Source of the DNA: Ancylobacter polymorphus
GTDB taxonomy: Bacteria > Pseudomonadota > Alphaproteobacteria > Rhizobiales > Xanthobacteraceae
Length of the DNA stretch: 64,000 bases
Direction of reading: 5' to 3'
Assembly (NCBI RefSeq): GCF_022836935.1
Contig: NZ_CP083242.1
Location: 62,001-126,000 of the forward strand
In this document: positions 1-8,316 of the stretch, piece after piece
How the letters are laid out: each line of letters begins with the position of its first letter
How positions within the stretch are numbered: position 1 is the first letter of the stretch
Program-made: the position numbers and the translations under genes
The notes under the pieces: model-generated
Seen by the model: the letters and a program-made list of their open reading frames with translations, nothing else
The model's database searches: none
Told to the model about the DNA's origin: nothing

Positions 1-516
1 GAGCCAATCCGCCCAGGTTTCGCGCTCGAGGATGACGATCTGCCGGTCATGATAGGGCGCGATGTCGGGCCCGGGCTCCATCGTCAACATGGTGAAGGCC
101 TCTCCCACATCCTTTGTCTCACGCCAAATTCCGGCGATACAGAAGATCGGCTCGTTGCGCTTCGTGAAGAGCCACTTATCCTTCCGCTTCTTTCCCTTCT
201 CGGTCGGATCGGTGAACTCGTAGAAGCCATTGGCAACGATCAGGCACCGGTTGCTGGTAAACTCGCGACCGTCCGAGCGGAAATTGTAGACCGGTCGCTT
301 GTTCTGTCCCGGCCAGCTCCAGCGGCGCTGCAGTAGATCGCCCTCCCCGGTCGCCCCTTCGACCGAGCGGATGATCGGGGCCACGTCGATGATCTTGATA
401 TCCTCCCGCGCCTGAATGTTCGGCGAGCCCTCGCTGAACCGGATCTTGATCTTGAGGTCGGCGAAATCCTCGACGATCGAGGCGACGTCCACCATCAGGC
501 GATAGTCATTACACAT
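1..516 (-). CDS. SOS response-associated peptidase (SRAP, YedK/HMCES family), partial
   Basis: SRAP proteins form a thiazolidine crosslink through Cys2 to abasic sites in single-stranded DNA, protecting them during replication. The visible 172 residues start MCNDYRL, so the catalytic Cys2 is present. The conserved Asn (YNFRSDG), Glu (GFYEF) and His (APYHDRQ) of the active site also follow in order. The gene runs off the left edge, so the C-terminus is missing. A strong AAGGAGG ribosome site lies just upstream of the ATG. It is divergent from a second SRAP-like gene, with an SOS box between them, which fits induction by DNA damage. Family assignment is secure; the chemistry is inferred from the family. 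Confidence 0.9.
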   Translation of the reverse strand, partial: MCNDYRLMVDVASIVEDFADLKIKIRFSEGSPNIQAREDIKIIDVAPIIRSVEGATGEGDLLQRRWSWPGQNKRPVYNFRSDGREFTSNRCLIVANGFYEFTDPTEKGKKRKDKWLFTKRNEPIFCIAGIWRETKDVGEAFTMLTMEPGPDIAPYHDRQIVILERETWADWL

Positions 517-550
517 CACTCCTCCTTTCTTGGCGTTGCGCCGACGCGCT

Positions 551-565
551 GTTCCTATTATGTTC
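551..565. promoter_or_regulatory. LexA SOS box, GTTC-N7-GTTC
   Basis: GTTC at 551-554 and GTTC at 562-565 are separated by exactly 7 nt, the direct-repeat operator of alphaproteobacterial LexA. On the minus strand it covers a -10-like CATAAT (557-562) with a -35-like TTCACG (580-585) 17 nt upstream. On the plus strand it covers TATTAT (556-561). It can therefore control both divergent SRAP genes, and dinB by readthrough. Confidence 0.8.
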
Positions 566-574
566 TAAATCGTT

Positions 575-1081
575 ATGAACGTGAAGCCTTTCAATTCCGA
601 TGCACCGCTCGACGAACGCCGAGTCGTCGTCAGACGCTCAGGCGGCGACGTCGAAATGGTCGAGCTGGCGTGGGGTCTTCAGCCGCGCGATCCGCACGCG
701 CGGCCTTTTACGGTTGTTCGCGCGGAAGGCCGGACGTTTCCAAGCTACCGCTGTCTCGTCCCTGCATCCGAATTTCGACATCGCAGCAACGGTAAGGATT
801 ACAGCTTCCAACTCGCAAACGGCGATTGGTTTTATTTTGCCGGGATTTGGCGGCCCGCTATGCGCGACTGGCCCGAAGCCTATGCGATCATCACGATCGA
901 ATCGAATAGCGACATCGCGCCGTACCACGATCGGCAAATGGTGGTGCTCCGCCGCGAGGAGCGCATGAGCTGGCTCGACCTGGGGCGACCTGAGGCTGAC
1001 CCGCTGCGGGCGTTGCCCGCTGGAAGCTTTCAGATGTCCCGCCTTCACCGGCGGCGAGCTCAACCGATGCTCGCACTTTGA
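575..1081 (+). CDS. SRAP-like protein lacking the N-terminal catalytic cysteine
   Basis: This 168-residue protein matches the SRAP fold in its middle and C-terminal parts: CLVPASEF with the Glu, APYHDRQ with the His, and a terminal LPAGSF. It starts MNVKPFN, so it has no Cys2, and the conserved Asn of the family is replaced (VVRAEG). It probably cannot form the abasic-site crosslink and may have a structural or regulatory role. The ATG lies only 10 nt after the SOS box and has no Shine-Dalgarno sequence, so translation may be leaderless. The stop is 9 nt before the GTG of dinB, which implies cotranscription. The true start could be further in. Confidence 0.75.
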   Translation: MNVKPFNSDAPLDERRVVVRRSGGDVEMVELAWGLQPRDPHARPFTVVRAEGRTFPSYRCLVPASEFRHRSNGKDYSFQLANGDWFYFAGIWRPAMRDWPEAYAIITIESNSDIAPYHDRQMVVLRREERMSWLDLGRPEADPLRALPAGSFQMSRLHRRRAQPMLAL

Positions 1082-1090
1082 CGATGAGCC

Positions 1091-2179
1091 GTGGCGGTGA
1101 CGGAATCGGCTATCATCCCGCGAAAGATCATCCACGTCGACATGGACGCGTTCTACGCCTCGGTTGAACAGCGCGACGATCCCGGGCTGCGCGGTCGGCC
1201 CGTCGCTGTCGGGGGTTCGGAGGTGCGTGGCGTGGTTGCCGCGGCGAGTTACGAGGCCCGCGTCTATGGCATCCGATCGGCGATGCCGTCGGTCACCGCG
1301 AAAAGGCGTTGTCCCGACCTCGTTTTCGTGCCGCCCCGTTTCGATGTGTATCGTGCCGTCTCGGCGCAGATCCGCGAAATCTTCGCCGAGCACACTGATC
1401 TGATCGAGCCGCTCTCGCTTGACGAGGCTTATCTCGACGTCTCGGAGAACAAGCACGGCATTCCGATCGCGAGCGAGATCGCGACGCTAATTCGTGCGCG
1501 CATCAAGGAAGTCACGGGTCTCAACGCCTCCGCCGGTATTTCGTACTGCAAATTCCTCGCGAAGATGGCGAGTGACCTCAACAAGCCGAACGGCCAGGCT
1601 GTCATCACGCCGAACAAGGGTCCTTCGTTCGTTGAGGCGCTTGCCGTGAAGAAATTTCACGGCGTCGGGCCAGCGACGGCAGAGAAAATGGAACGGCTTG
1701 GAATCTACACCGGCGCTGATCTCAAGACGAAGCCGCTTGCCTACCTGCAGCAGCACTTCGGCAAAGCGGGGAGCTGGTACTATCGCATTGCCCGCGGCAT
1801 CGACAACCGCCCTGTCGAGCCGGACCGGCCACGCAAGTCGATTGGGGCGGAGGACACCTTCCGCATCGATCTGTTCGCCCGCGAGAGCGTCTATCCCGAG
1901 ATCAACGCTCTGGTCGCGAAGGTATGGCGTCTGTGCGCGTCGAAGCAGCTCCGGGCTCGCACGGTGACGTTGAAGGTGAAGTATGCAGACTTCCAGCAGG
2001 TAACGCGAAGCCGGACCGTTTCCCTGCCGTTCCGAACCGCTGCGGAGGTTGAGGAGCTGTCGCGCGCGCTGCTCGATTCGCTCTTCCCGGTCGAGAAGGG
2101 GATTCGGCTGGTCGGCGTCACGGTGTCATCGCTCGAGAACGCGAAGGCGGCTTCAGAAGGGCAGCTCGCGCTGCTGTAG
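1091..2179 (+). CDS. dinB: DNA polymerase IV (Y-family, translesion synthesis)
   Basis: Error-prone Y-family polymerase that copies past damaged bases. The 362-residue product has the N-terminal metal-binding motif HVDMDAFYASVE (Asp17 and Asp19), the second catalytic motif SLDEAYLDV near residue 115, the helix-hairpin-helix thumb (FHGVGPATAEKM) and a C-terminal little-finger domain. Length is normal for DinB. It starts with GTG, 9 nt after the SRAP-like gene, and so probably shares the SOS-box promoter at 551-565. No beta-clamp motif can be assigned with certainty, though the end QLALL resembles one (QL-x-LF type). Confidence 0.95.
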   Translation: MAVTESAIIPRKIIHVDMDAFYASVEQRDDPGLRGRPVAVGGSEVRGVVAAASYEARVYGIRSAMPSVTAKRRCPDLVFVPPRFDVYRAVSAQIREIFAEHTDLIEPLSLDEAYLDVSENKHGIPIASEIATLIRARIKEVTGLNASAGISYCKFLAKMASDLNKPNGQAVITPNKGPSFVEALAVKKFHGVGPATAEKMERLGIYTGADLKTKPLAYLQQHFGKAGSWYYRIARGIDNRPVEPDRPRKSIGAEDTFRIDLFARESVYPEINALVAKVWRLCASKQLRARTVTLKVKYADFQQVTRSRTVSLPFRTAAEVEELSRALLDSLFPVEKGIRLVGVTVSSLENAKAASEGQLALL

Positions 2180-2610
2180 CGCCCCGGGGAGCGCGACCCA
2201 CTTTTTCGAGATGTCTTCCGTAAGGGAACGCTGCCACGGCGTCGCGCCTCCGCGGTTGTCGTGTGGAATATTCGCCATCGGTTGGGCATCTTGGCGATCG
2301 TGGCTGCGCTTGTTGGCGCGGTGAAATTTACAGGTCGGCATCAAGACCATGTCGACGTGGGCTATATTTCTCGCCCTAGTGTCCACTGTCTTGCCGAATA
2401 CACGTACGTGACGCGCTGCTCGCCTCGATCCGGGCGCACCAATTCCGTCCCCAGCGATGGCGTATTCAAGGTCCCGCCCTATACAAAAATATTAGACAAA
2501 CATCCCACAGTTGAAATCGGTAAAACGCCCGTAGAATTGAGTCATTGAGTCCCATAATCGATCCTGCGCCCGGAGATGAGTTCGCAATTATCTGGCCGGG
2601 GGTAAAGACA
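2180..2610. other. intergenic stretch, no supported gene
   Basis: About 430 nt between dinB and the broken kinase. Short frames exist on both strands (about 77 codons minus, about 95 codons plus) but none has a convincing ribosome site or a recognisable domain. The plus frame from 2261 has a hydrophobic start (residues 9-23) that could be a leader, but the rest is unlike a protein. Confidence 0.4.
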
Positions 2611-3416
2611 ATGGAAGTGAATCTTGCGGAGTGGTCCGGTCAGCTTAAGCTCGATCACATTCCATTCGGGCCCCTCCAGCAGGATGGAAATGCGCTTCGG
2701 TCTCATCCGACGGACAGCGCATCGCGTGACCGCGCGGTGCATGACCTAGGCAATCTTCTTCAGATCGTATCGAGTGGAATCAAGGTCGCTGAGCGCTGCA
2801 TTCGGGAAGGGCGAAGCGACGACGCGACGACGCGATCTCGCTCCTGGCACAGGTCGACGCGTCAGTACATCGGGCCGGCGGATTCGCACGCGAGACACTG
2901 CAACGCGGCACGGCGATCGCCTCGCGGTTCACACGCGTTGAGATGGATGCTTTCTTGCGTCGACTGGAAACTCCGATGCGTTTGGCTCTCGGCTCGCAGT
3001 CGACGTTGCGGGTGCGGGCCTCGGATGATCTCCCTCCATTGCATTGCGTGGAGACCGAGCTCGAGAATGCACTACTGAACCTCGTCATCAACGCGCGCCA
3101 GGCGATGCCGTTCGGGGGGCACGTCGAGGTCGAGGCCTGTCGCGTTGTCGGGGTCGCTTCGAATGCTGACGAGGCAATTGTTCTGCGATTCTCAGACACG
3201 GGTCACGGCATGTCCGAGGCCGTTGCGGCTAGGGCTTTCGAGCCCCGCTTCAGTGCGCGCGCCGGCGGGAACGGACTGGGGCTTGCCATCGTGTCGGACT
3301 TCGCGCGGGCACTGGGGGGACAGGCGTCAATCGAAAGCACGTCGACTGAAGGCACCAGCATCGCTCTATATCTACCCTGTGGGGCCGCACAACACGGGCA
3401 GCCACCGGTCGCGTGA
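2611..3416 (+). pseudogene. soluble sensor histidine kinase, frameshifted by an 8-bp tandem duplication
   Basis: The first part carries an H-box-like HDLGNLLQIVSSG. After a frame change the second part carries a full HATPase domain: N box ENALLNLVINARQAM, G1 DTGHGM, G2 GNGLGLAIV. The two frames meet at 2818-2833, where GACGACGC is repeated twice. Removing one copy restores one frame through SDDAISLLAQVDAS into the second half. The repaired protein would have about 265 residues, with no membrane segment and no obvious sensor domain, so it would be a cytoplasmic kinase. The start ATG at 2611 is chosen over a TTG at 2545 because of the upstream GGGGG. No partner response regulator is seen nearby. 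Confidence 0.8.
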
Positions 3417-3917
3417 TAGTGACGGAGGTAGAGATGTTTCTCGTGCGGTATCATCACTAGCGTGCGCGCGCGTTGGAGAGCGACTTGGGAATCTGCGCGG
3501 CGGCAGTCGAGCATGAACAACGTGGGCATGATCCATCAGATCTCCTGTAGCGCGATGTCTATCTGTTTCTGCCGCTCGTAGCCGGCGAGTCTTCGCGAGA
3601 TCGCTGACGGTGCGACGTTGCCCCCCGTTCGATGAGTCGGGGCGTAAAGCTCGAGATGATTGCAGATGCGATAACTGATGGCTCCCGCTGTACAAGGGAT
3701 GGAGCGTTGGCCGCGGCTCGTCTCGGCTGCGCGTACCAATCCCGCTCTTCAGCGATGGCGTCCTGGCCCGCCTCCGGGTCTTCCACGATCAACCCGCAAG
3801 GGGTCGGCTAGCAAGCTGCCGCCGCTACGGCTTCGCCTTCGCGGTGATCGCGACCGAAGGCGGTCCTTCGAGGAGCCATCGAGCGGGAATTGGCCCGCTC
3901 CGGATGGAGCCTTCGAA
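3417..3917. other. intergenic stretch, no supported gene
   Basis: Five hundred nt after the broken kinase. A minus frame at 3536-3739 ends with a protein-like stretch (YRICNHLELYAP and then RRLAGYERQKQIDIALQEI), which may be the tail of a lost gene. It has no start and no family I recognise. The rest reads as non-coding in all frames. Confidence 0.35.
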
Positions 3918-4103
3918 ATGTCGCACGATCTTTCCCTTGCCCAGAACCACGCCTTCCAGCTCGCTCGTACTCTGATGGTCCCGGTGACGCTCTTCAAATC
4001 CGGCGATGCCTACGGCGCGCTGCCCTCGAACGAGCTCGACGACAGCGACGACCTCGAGCTGATCCACGAGTTTGATCCTTACGAGCGCGGCCCGGCTCAC
4101 TGA
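3918..4103 (+). CDS. small acidic hypothetical protein (61 aa)
   Basis: A 61-residue protein starting MSHDLSLAQNHAFQLART and ending in an acidic tail (DDSDDLELIHEFDPYERG). The ATG at 3918 is preceded by GGAG at 3905-3908. The longer frame reaching back to 3678 has a basic, low-complexity N-terminus that does not look coding. A strong hairpin terminator follows the stop by 12 nt, which supports a real transcription unit. Function unknown; similar short acidic proteins occur on rhizobial accessory DNA. Confidence 0.6.
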   Translation: MSHDLSLAQNHAFQLARTLMVPVTLFKSGDAYGALPSNELDDSDDLELIHEFDPYERGPAH

Positions 4104-4115
4104 GCCGGTTCCGAT

Positions 4116-4136
4116 GGCGCCGCGCGACGCGGCGCC
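4116..4136 (+). terminator. hairpin terminator after the 61-aa gene
   Basis: Perfect 9-bp inverted repeat GGCGCCGCG / CGCGGCGCC with a 3-nt loop, 12 nt past the stop codon. There is no U-tract, so intrinsic termination would be incomplete. Confidence 0.55.
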
Positions 4137-4426
4137 TCGACTGCTGCTTCGCGACGACCGCGGCCTTGCGCGGCCGGGGGAAGGAAGAGGCAGCCAGCCG
4201 CACCGTTGTGCCAGGGCCATCTCTCTCTCAGTGACGGCCGATGATACCGGCAGTCGGACCGCGTCAAGGACACGCGGTCGTCCCCCAATTTTCCGCCGCC
4301 ACCCGCCGGGCGGCGACAGAAAATCGGCACCCCCGCGCACCGGCTCTGCCGGTCGCTGCGCGATCCTTGACCCGGCCCTCCAACGCCAGGCGGCCTGCCT
4401 CCGTCTTCGAGACGAAGGAGGTTCAC

Positions 4427-4585
4427 ATGGAAAACGTTCACGACATCTACGCCGAAATCGCCGAGCTCCGCGCTGAGCTTGCGCATTGCATCCTGACGCG
4501 GAAAGAGCGCCGCGAAACGCAGCAACGCCTCGATCAGGCGCTCACGGAAGCCGAACGCCGGGAGCGCGAGGCGGAGGGGGCTTAG
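4427..4585 (+). CDS. small coiled-coil hypothetical protein (52 aa)
   Basis: A 52-residue protein, MENVHDIYAEIAELRAEL and onward, rich in Glu, Arg, Leu and Ala with heptad spacing, so probably one long helix or coiled coil. The ATG has an excellent AAGGAGG site (4414-4420) 6 nt upstream. That decides the start against the longer frame that opens at 4241 with a Pro/Arg-rich, non-coding-looking leader. The stop codon sits inside a hairpin terminator. Function unknown. Confidence 0.65.
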   Translation: MENVHDIYAEIAELRAELAHCILTRKERRETQQRLDQALTEAERREREAEGA

Positions 4586-4592
4586 CCCCCTC
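4574..4592 (+). terminator. hairpin terminator overlapping the stop codon
   Basis: Perfect 8-bp stem GAGGGGGC / GCCCCCTC with loop TTA. The stop TAG of the 52-aa gene lies within it. Confidence 0.6.
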
Positions 4593-4884
4593 ACATGGGG
4601 TGGTTTTGGTCAAGGGTTCTTCATGCGATCATGATGGCACTCCTCATCATGATCAGGGCCGAGCCGTTTTCTGCATGCAGCCGGACAGCCGCATCACCTC
4701 ACATCCGGTCGGCGCGCAGGCGCCCGCACCATGATCCCTCATGCTTGAGGGCGTCGGCTCGGAAGAGCGGACCATCCTTTTTGGCGGCATGTTCCAGCCA
4801 GGGGGCTCAACTGCGGTCACCACTCACCCGGATCCAGCTCGCCAGTTGTCGATCCGGCGCGCAGGATGAGAAAGGCTGAAGAGG

Positions 4885-6024
4885 CTATGGTTTGAGTACG
4901 GCGCCCTCGGGCATGGTGCCTTGGGTCACGTAGCGCCAAAGCGCCACGAGGAGCTTGCGGGCCAGCGCCACGATGGCAATGCGTCGAACCCGGCCGCGCC
5001 CTGGGCCTACCCGCTGGGCGAACCAGCGGCTGAGCGCCGACCCGGGCTGATGGCGGACCCAGAACCAGGCCAGCTCGACCATGGTATGACGCAGGCGAGG
5101 GTTGCCCGCCTTGGTAATGCCCTGCTCGCGGTCGATGCCGCCGCTCTGCCACGGGCTTGGGGCCAATCCTGCATAAGCTGCGATCTGACGGCGGTTGTCG
5201 AAGCGCCGGAACAGGGCTTCCAGCCACAACAGCGAGGCGAACTCAGGTCCGATTCCCCGTAGGCGGACGAGCAGGGCCGGCGCCATCTCTCCGGCTTGTG
5301 CGAGAAGCGTATCGCGCTCGCGTTCGACCGCGGTCAGCTGAGACAGTACGAGCTCCAGACGGTCGATCTCGCGGCTGATCTCTCTGCCGAGATGGTCCGG
5401 CAAGGGGCGGCCATCTCCGGTCTGGAGGGTGGCAAGGCGCGTGCGCCGGTCCGCGCGGAGCGGGTCGTAATCGCCCACTCCCTGGCCGAACAGGAGACCT
5501 TTGATGCGGTTCGTATGTGCGATGCGCTCCTTGATCAGCCGACCGCGCTCGCGCGACAGCCGTCGCCGGTCCTCCGCGTCCGGGCTTGGCGCCTCGACCA
5601 TCGAGCAGACCTGGTGCTCGCCTCGTGACCAGGCCATGAGCGTGCGCACGAGAAGGTCGCCGTCGACCGCGTCGGTCTTCGCCCGTCGGTGACGACGATT
5701 CACCGCAATCGAGGCCGGGTCCACGACGTAGCTGGCGATCCCCTCGCGCAGCAGCAGACGGTGGAGCCAAAAGCCATCCAGCCCCGCTTCCTGAACAACA
5801 GCGGCCGATATCGGCGCACCAAGCCGGCGCTCGGCGGCAGCTCGCAGCCGCAAAAGGAGCTGCAGAAGTCCCGCGCTGTCGCCTCCTGCGATGGTGTGGC
5901 GCGAGAACTTGTCGCTCCTGGGCGCGCATACTGTCACCAGCCATCGCGCCCGGCCGAGTTCGAGAGAGACGAAGAGCGTGTTAGCCTGCCGATGGATGGC
6001 GGCCGTCTTGCACTGATCGGTCAT
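4885..6024 (-). CDS. IS110-family transposase
   Basis: IS110 transposases combine an N-terminal RuvC-like DEDD domain with a C-terminal domain carrying a catalytic serine, and are guided by a bridge RNA from the element itself. The 379-residue protein has the N-terminal domain (VSLELG, with Glu where Asp is usual at the first acidic position, then KTDAVDGDLL) and the C-terminal transposase_20 part (LRGIGPEFASLL, AYAGLAPSPWQSGG with the Ser, KAGNPRLRH). Length is normal and the frame is intact. IS110 elements lack inverted repeats, so I cannot place the ends. The flanks 4593-4884 and 6025 onward hold no genes and probably contain the element ends. Confidence 0.85.
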   Translation of the reverse strand: MTDQCKTAAIHRQANTLFVSLELGRARWLVTVCAPRSDKFSRHTIAGGDSAGLLQLLLRLRAAAERRLGAPISAAVVQEAGLDGFWLHRLLLREGIASYVVDPASIAVNRRHRRAKTDAVDGDLLVRTLMAWSRGEHQVCSMVEAPSPDAEDRRRLSRERGRLIKERIAHTNRIKGLLFGQGVGDYDPLRADRRTRLATLQTGDGRPLPDHLGREISREIDRLELVLSQLTAVERERDTLLAQAGEMAPALLVRLRGIGPEFASLLWLEALFRRFDNRRQIAAYAGLAPSPWQSGGIDREQGITKAGNPRLRHTMVELAWFWVRHQPGSALSRWFAQRVGPGRGRVRRIAIVALARKLLVALWRYVTQGTMPEGAVLKP

Positions 6025-6773
6025 CGATCAATCTCCAGCTGATGTGTGACAGCCTCAGCCTAGCAAGGCCGGCCGCCTTCCACCCGCATGGGATCTTTTT
6101 TGTCGGCGATGGCCGGCGATGATGCTGATCGGGACCGATGCGCTTGCGTCCCTCGAGCCAAGATCACGCCTTGCGGCGTGGACCTTGTCGGGCGGGTGCC
6201 CCCGCCGCCGGCGCAGAGGCAATCTGCAGCGCCGGCCTTCGGCCATGACCGGCGTTTGGCGTTGGCGAGGCCGGGAGTACGGAGCGTCGGCTTGGTTGGA
6301 CTGAGGAGCGTCGACCGGCCGATCGGGTGTCTGGCAACGGCAGGCGCACGACATTCGAGCGAAGGCTGGTGATCGTGGGACCCCTGCGTGGATGCGGTTG
6401 CGGTCGGCGAGCCGGACGCCGGCCTACGGGAGAGCGAGTGCGCCGTGATGGTGCCGTCGGGCGTGATTGAGGCAGCGATAGTGACGCACATGTCGTCATT
6501 CCCAAGGCGTTTACGACAGCCACCCCCAATACGAACCCGATTGGCCTGGTCTGACCGAAGGACGAGCACGCTGCGCGTTCTCTCGATCTTGTCCCCGCAA
6601 CGTCCTGCGACGACTTTTTTCCGCCGCCTTCGGCTTTGCATCGCGAGGCAAAAAAGCCGTCTCCGGCCGCCTTCCACTTCGTTTCAGCCCTTCGGGTGCA
6701 GGTCGATCGCCTCCGGTCTCACGACCGCCATCGGGTCGCGATGGGCCCGGCCCTGAAACAAGGGAATGAGACA
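6025..6773. other. non-coding stretch upstream of the IS110 transposase and of a DUF736 gene
   Basis: About 750 nt without a supported gene. The part nearest 6025 is upstream of the IS110 transposase, where IS110-group elements encode their bridge RNA. The part 6641-6773 is the conserved leader of the interrupted DUF736 gene, repeated at 12811. Confidence 0.4.
6641..6705 (+). repeat. leader repeat of the DUF736 genes, copy 1
   Basis: About 65 nt beginning TCGCGAGGCA and ending near CTTCGGGTGCAGGTCG, closely matched at 12811-12875. Both copies lie about 70 nt before a DUF736 start codon, so the promoter or 5 prime untranslated region is duplicated together with the gene. Confidence 0.7.
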
Positions 6774-6812
6774 ATGGCGACCATCGGCACCTTCACCTCG
6801 AACGGCAACGGC
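6774..6812 (+). pseudogene. DUF736 gene, 5 prime fragment
   Basis: Encodes MATIGTFTSNG followed by the insertion core AAC GGC. The frame then enters the Tn554-like element and stops at 6842. Joining it to 13384 restores a normal 104-residue DUF736 protein. DUF736 proteins are small, abundant on rhizobial plasmids and of unknown function. Confidence 0.85.
6807..6812 (+). repeat. insertion core, left copy (AACGGC)
   Basis: Direct repeat of 13384-13389 flanking the Tn554-like element. It counts once in the uninterrupted DUF736 gene (codons Asn-Gly). Confidence 0.7.
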
Positions 6813-6878
6813 TTAGGTTGCGTGCACGGAAGTGTCCTTTAGCGCGCTGTCTTGTGATCCTGGCACGCAGACGTCCGG

Positions 6879-6917
6879 GTCAAGTGTTCCCGCAGCGTAG
6901 CGAGGACAGCACTTGAC
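6879..6917. repeat. inverted repeat near the left end of the Tn554-like element
   Basis: GTCAAGTG (6879-6886) and CACTTGAC (6910-6917) are perfect arms. The 23 nt between them continue as an imperfect stem. It may be a recombinase or helper-protein binding site at the element end. Confidence 0.5.
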
Positions 6918-6945
6918 GCGGCGGCGACGCCACAAGCTTTTCCAT

Positions 6946-6971
6946 GGGGTGCAGGACAAGTCCTGCACCCC
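6946..6971. promoter_or_regulatory. strong hairpin upstream of the recombinase operon
   Basis: Perfect 12-bp inverted repeat GGGGTGCAGGAC / GTCCTGCACCCC with a 2-nt spacer, about 185 nt before the first recombinase. No U-tract. It could shield the transposition genes from outside transcription or be a protein-binding palindrome. Confidence 0.55.
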
Positions 6972-7155
6972 TGCCACGTGGCGAACGGGAGAGCACGAGG
7001 GGAACCCCTCGCATCTATGAGAAGACTCGCGCCGTAGGCGCTCCGCTTATCTTTTCTTCAGGTGCTGTCATTTGTCAGTTTCATCGACGGTGTAACCACT
7101 TGGACGATGTCGATGTCCTTTTGCGCCTCCGGGTGCCTTGCCTCCGGAGAGCAGG

Positions 7156-8316
7156 ATGGTTTCGATCGTGCGGGCGGTCGCCGGTGTTGACGGGATTCCG
7201 AACGGATTTCCCATTTTGCTCGACGCACGGATGTCGATCGTCGAGCCGGCCTTCAGCTATCTGCTCGAGCTTTCCACAATCCCCGGCCGCTCTCATGCGA
7301 CGGAGACGCTGCGGACCTACAGCGAGCATCTTCATGACTGGTTCGACACGCTGGAACAGAGCGAACTGGATTGGCGTCTCGCCAATGAGGGGACGATCGC
7401 AGCTTACCGCAACAGGATGCTGTCGGCGCCAAGCCCGCATACGGGCCGTCCCTATGCCCGTTCGACGGTCAACGACCGCGTCCGGACGGTCTGCCGCTTC
7501 TATTCATGGGCGCATCGGCGCAGGCTGATCGACGCGCTGCCGTTCGACTATATCGACGTGTCGCTGCGATCGGCGCGCCGACAGGGCATGCTGGCGCATC
7601 TGGATCATCGTCCGCCTGTTGTGATGGCGAACGTCCTGACGATCTCGGAAGCCGAACGGCTGCCGCGTCCGCTTCGCGTCGATCAACTCCAATGCCTGTT
7701 CCAGCATCTCGATCCGCCCTATGGCCTGATCGCCGAGTGGGCATTGGCGACCGGCATGCGCCGCAAGGAGCTTTGCGGCTTGCAGCTTCATCAGGTGCCG
7801 GAGGTCGCCCATCTCGATGTCGATCAGGCTCCGCTCGTGAGCATTCCGCTGACCATCACCAAGGGCGACCGGCCGCGATCGGTCTATCCGCCCTTGCGAT
7901 TGATCGATCGCACCCACTGGTATGTCGGAGAGGAACGCGCTGCTCTCGTGAAGCGCCTGCGCAGGGCTCAACCCGGTTATCGGGTGCCGGCGGCACTTTT
8001 CCTCAACAGCAAGGGCAAGCCTGTTTCCCGAGCGAGACTCTCTGCGGCGTTCGGCACGGCGTTCCGCGCGGCAGGGCTTATCGGGTCGGGGCATTGGCTG
8101 CGCCACACCTTCGCGATGACGATGCTCGTGCGCCTGCAGAAGCAGGCGACGACGGCGCCCGACCTCAACCCGTTGAAGATCGTGCAGGTCCTGTTGGGTC
8201 ACGTGTCGATCCAGTCGACGGCCATCTATCTACGCTGTGTCGAGCTTCACGCCGACACGCTCGCCGAGAGCCTTGCCTATCTCTATGGCGAGCTGGTGCC
8301 CCATGACCGGGCGTAG
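7156..8316 (+). CDS. tyrosine recombinase 1 (TnpA-like)
   Basis: Site-specific recombinase/integrase of 386 residues. The N-terminal SAM-like core-binding domain (about residues 20-120) is followed by the catalytic domain. All catalytic residues are visible: Arg in ATGMRRKEL, Lys in ITKGDRPRS, His-x-x-Arg in HWLRHTF, His in LLGHVSIQST and Tyr in AIYLR. The ATG at 7156 follows GGAGA. A TTG at 7138 in the same frame is less likely. The 3 prime end overlaps the second recombinase by 14 nt, so the genes are translationally coupled. This is the most canonical of the three enzymes and probably carries out the strand exchange. Confidence 0.9.
   Translation: MVSIVRAVAGVDGIPNGFPILLDARMSIVEPAFSYLLELSTIPGRSHATETLRTYSEHLHDWFDTLEQSELDWRLANEGTIAAYRNRMLSAPSPHTGRPYARSTVNDRVRTVCRFYSWAHRRRLIDALPFDYIDVSLRSARRQGMLAHLDHRPPVVMANVLTISEAERLPRPLRVDQLQCLFQHLDPPYGLIAEWALATGMRRKELCGLQLHQVPEVAHLDVDQAPLVSIPLTITKGDRPRSVYPPLRLIDRTHWYVGEERAALVKRLRRAQPGYRVPAALFLNSKGKPVSRARLSAAFGTAFRAAGLIGSGHWLRHTFAMTMLVRLQKQATTAPDLNPLKIVQVLLGHVSIQSTAIYLRCVELHADTLAESLAYLYGELVPHDRA

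Noticed and set aside
2261..2548. 95-residue frame with a hydrophobic N-terminus downstream of dinB
   Set aside because: No ribosome site, no family, and the C-terminal two thirds are not protein-like.
3678..4103. 141-residue version of the small acidic protein
   Set aside because: The added N-terminus is basic low-complexity sequence. The internal ATG at 3918 has a ribosome site and a protein-like start.
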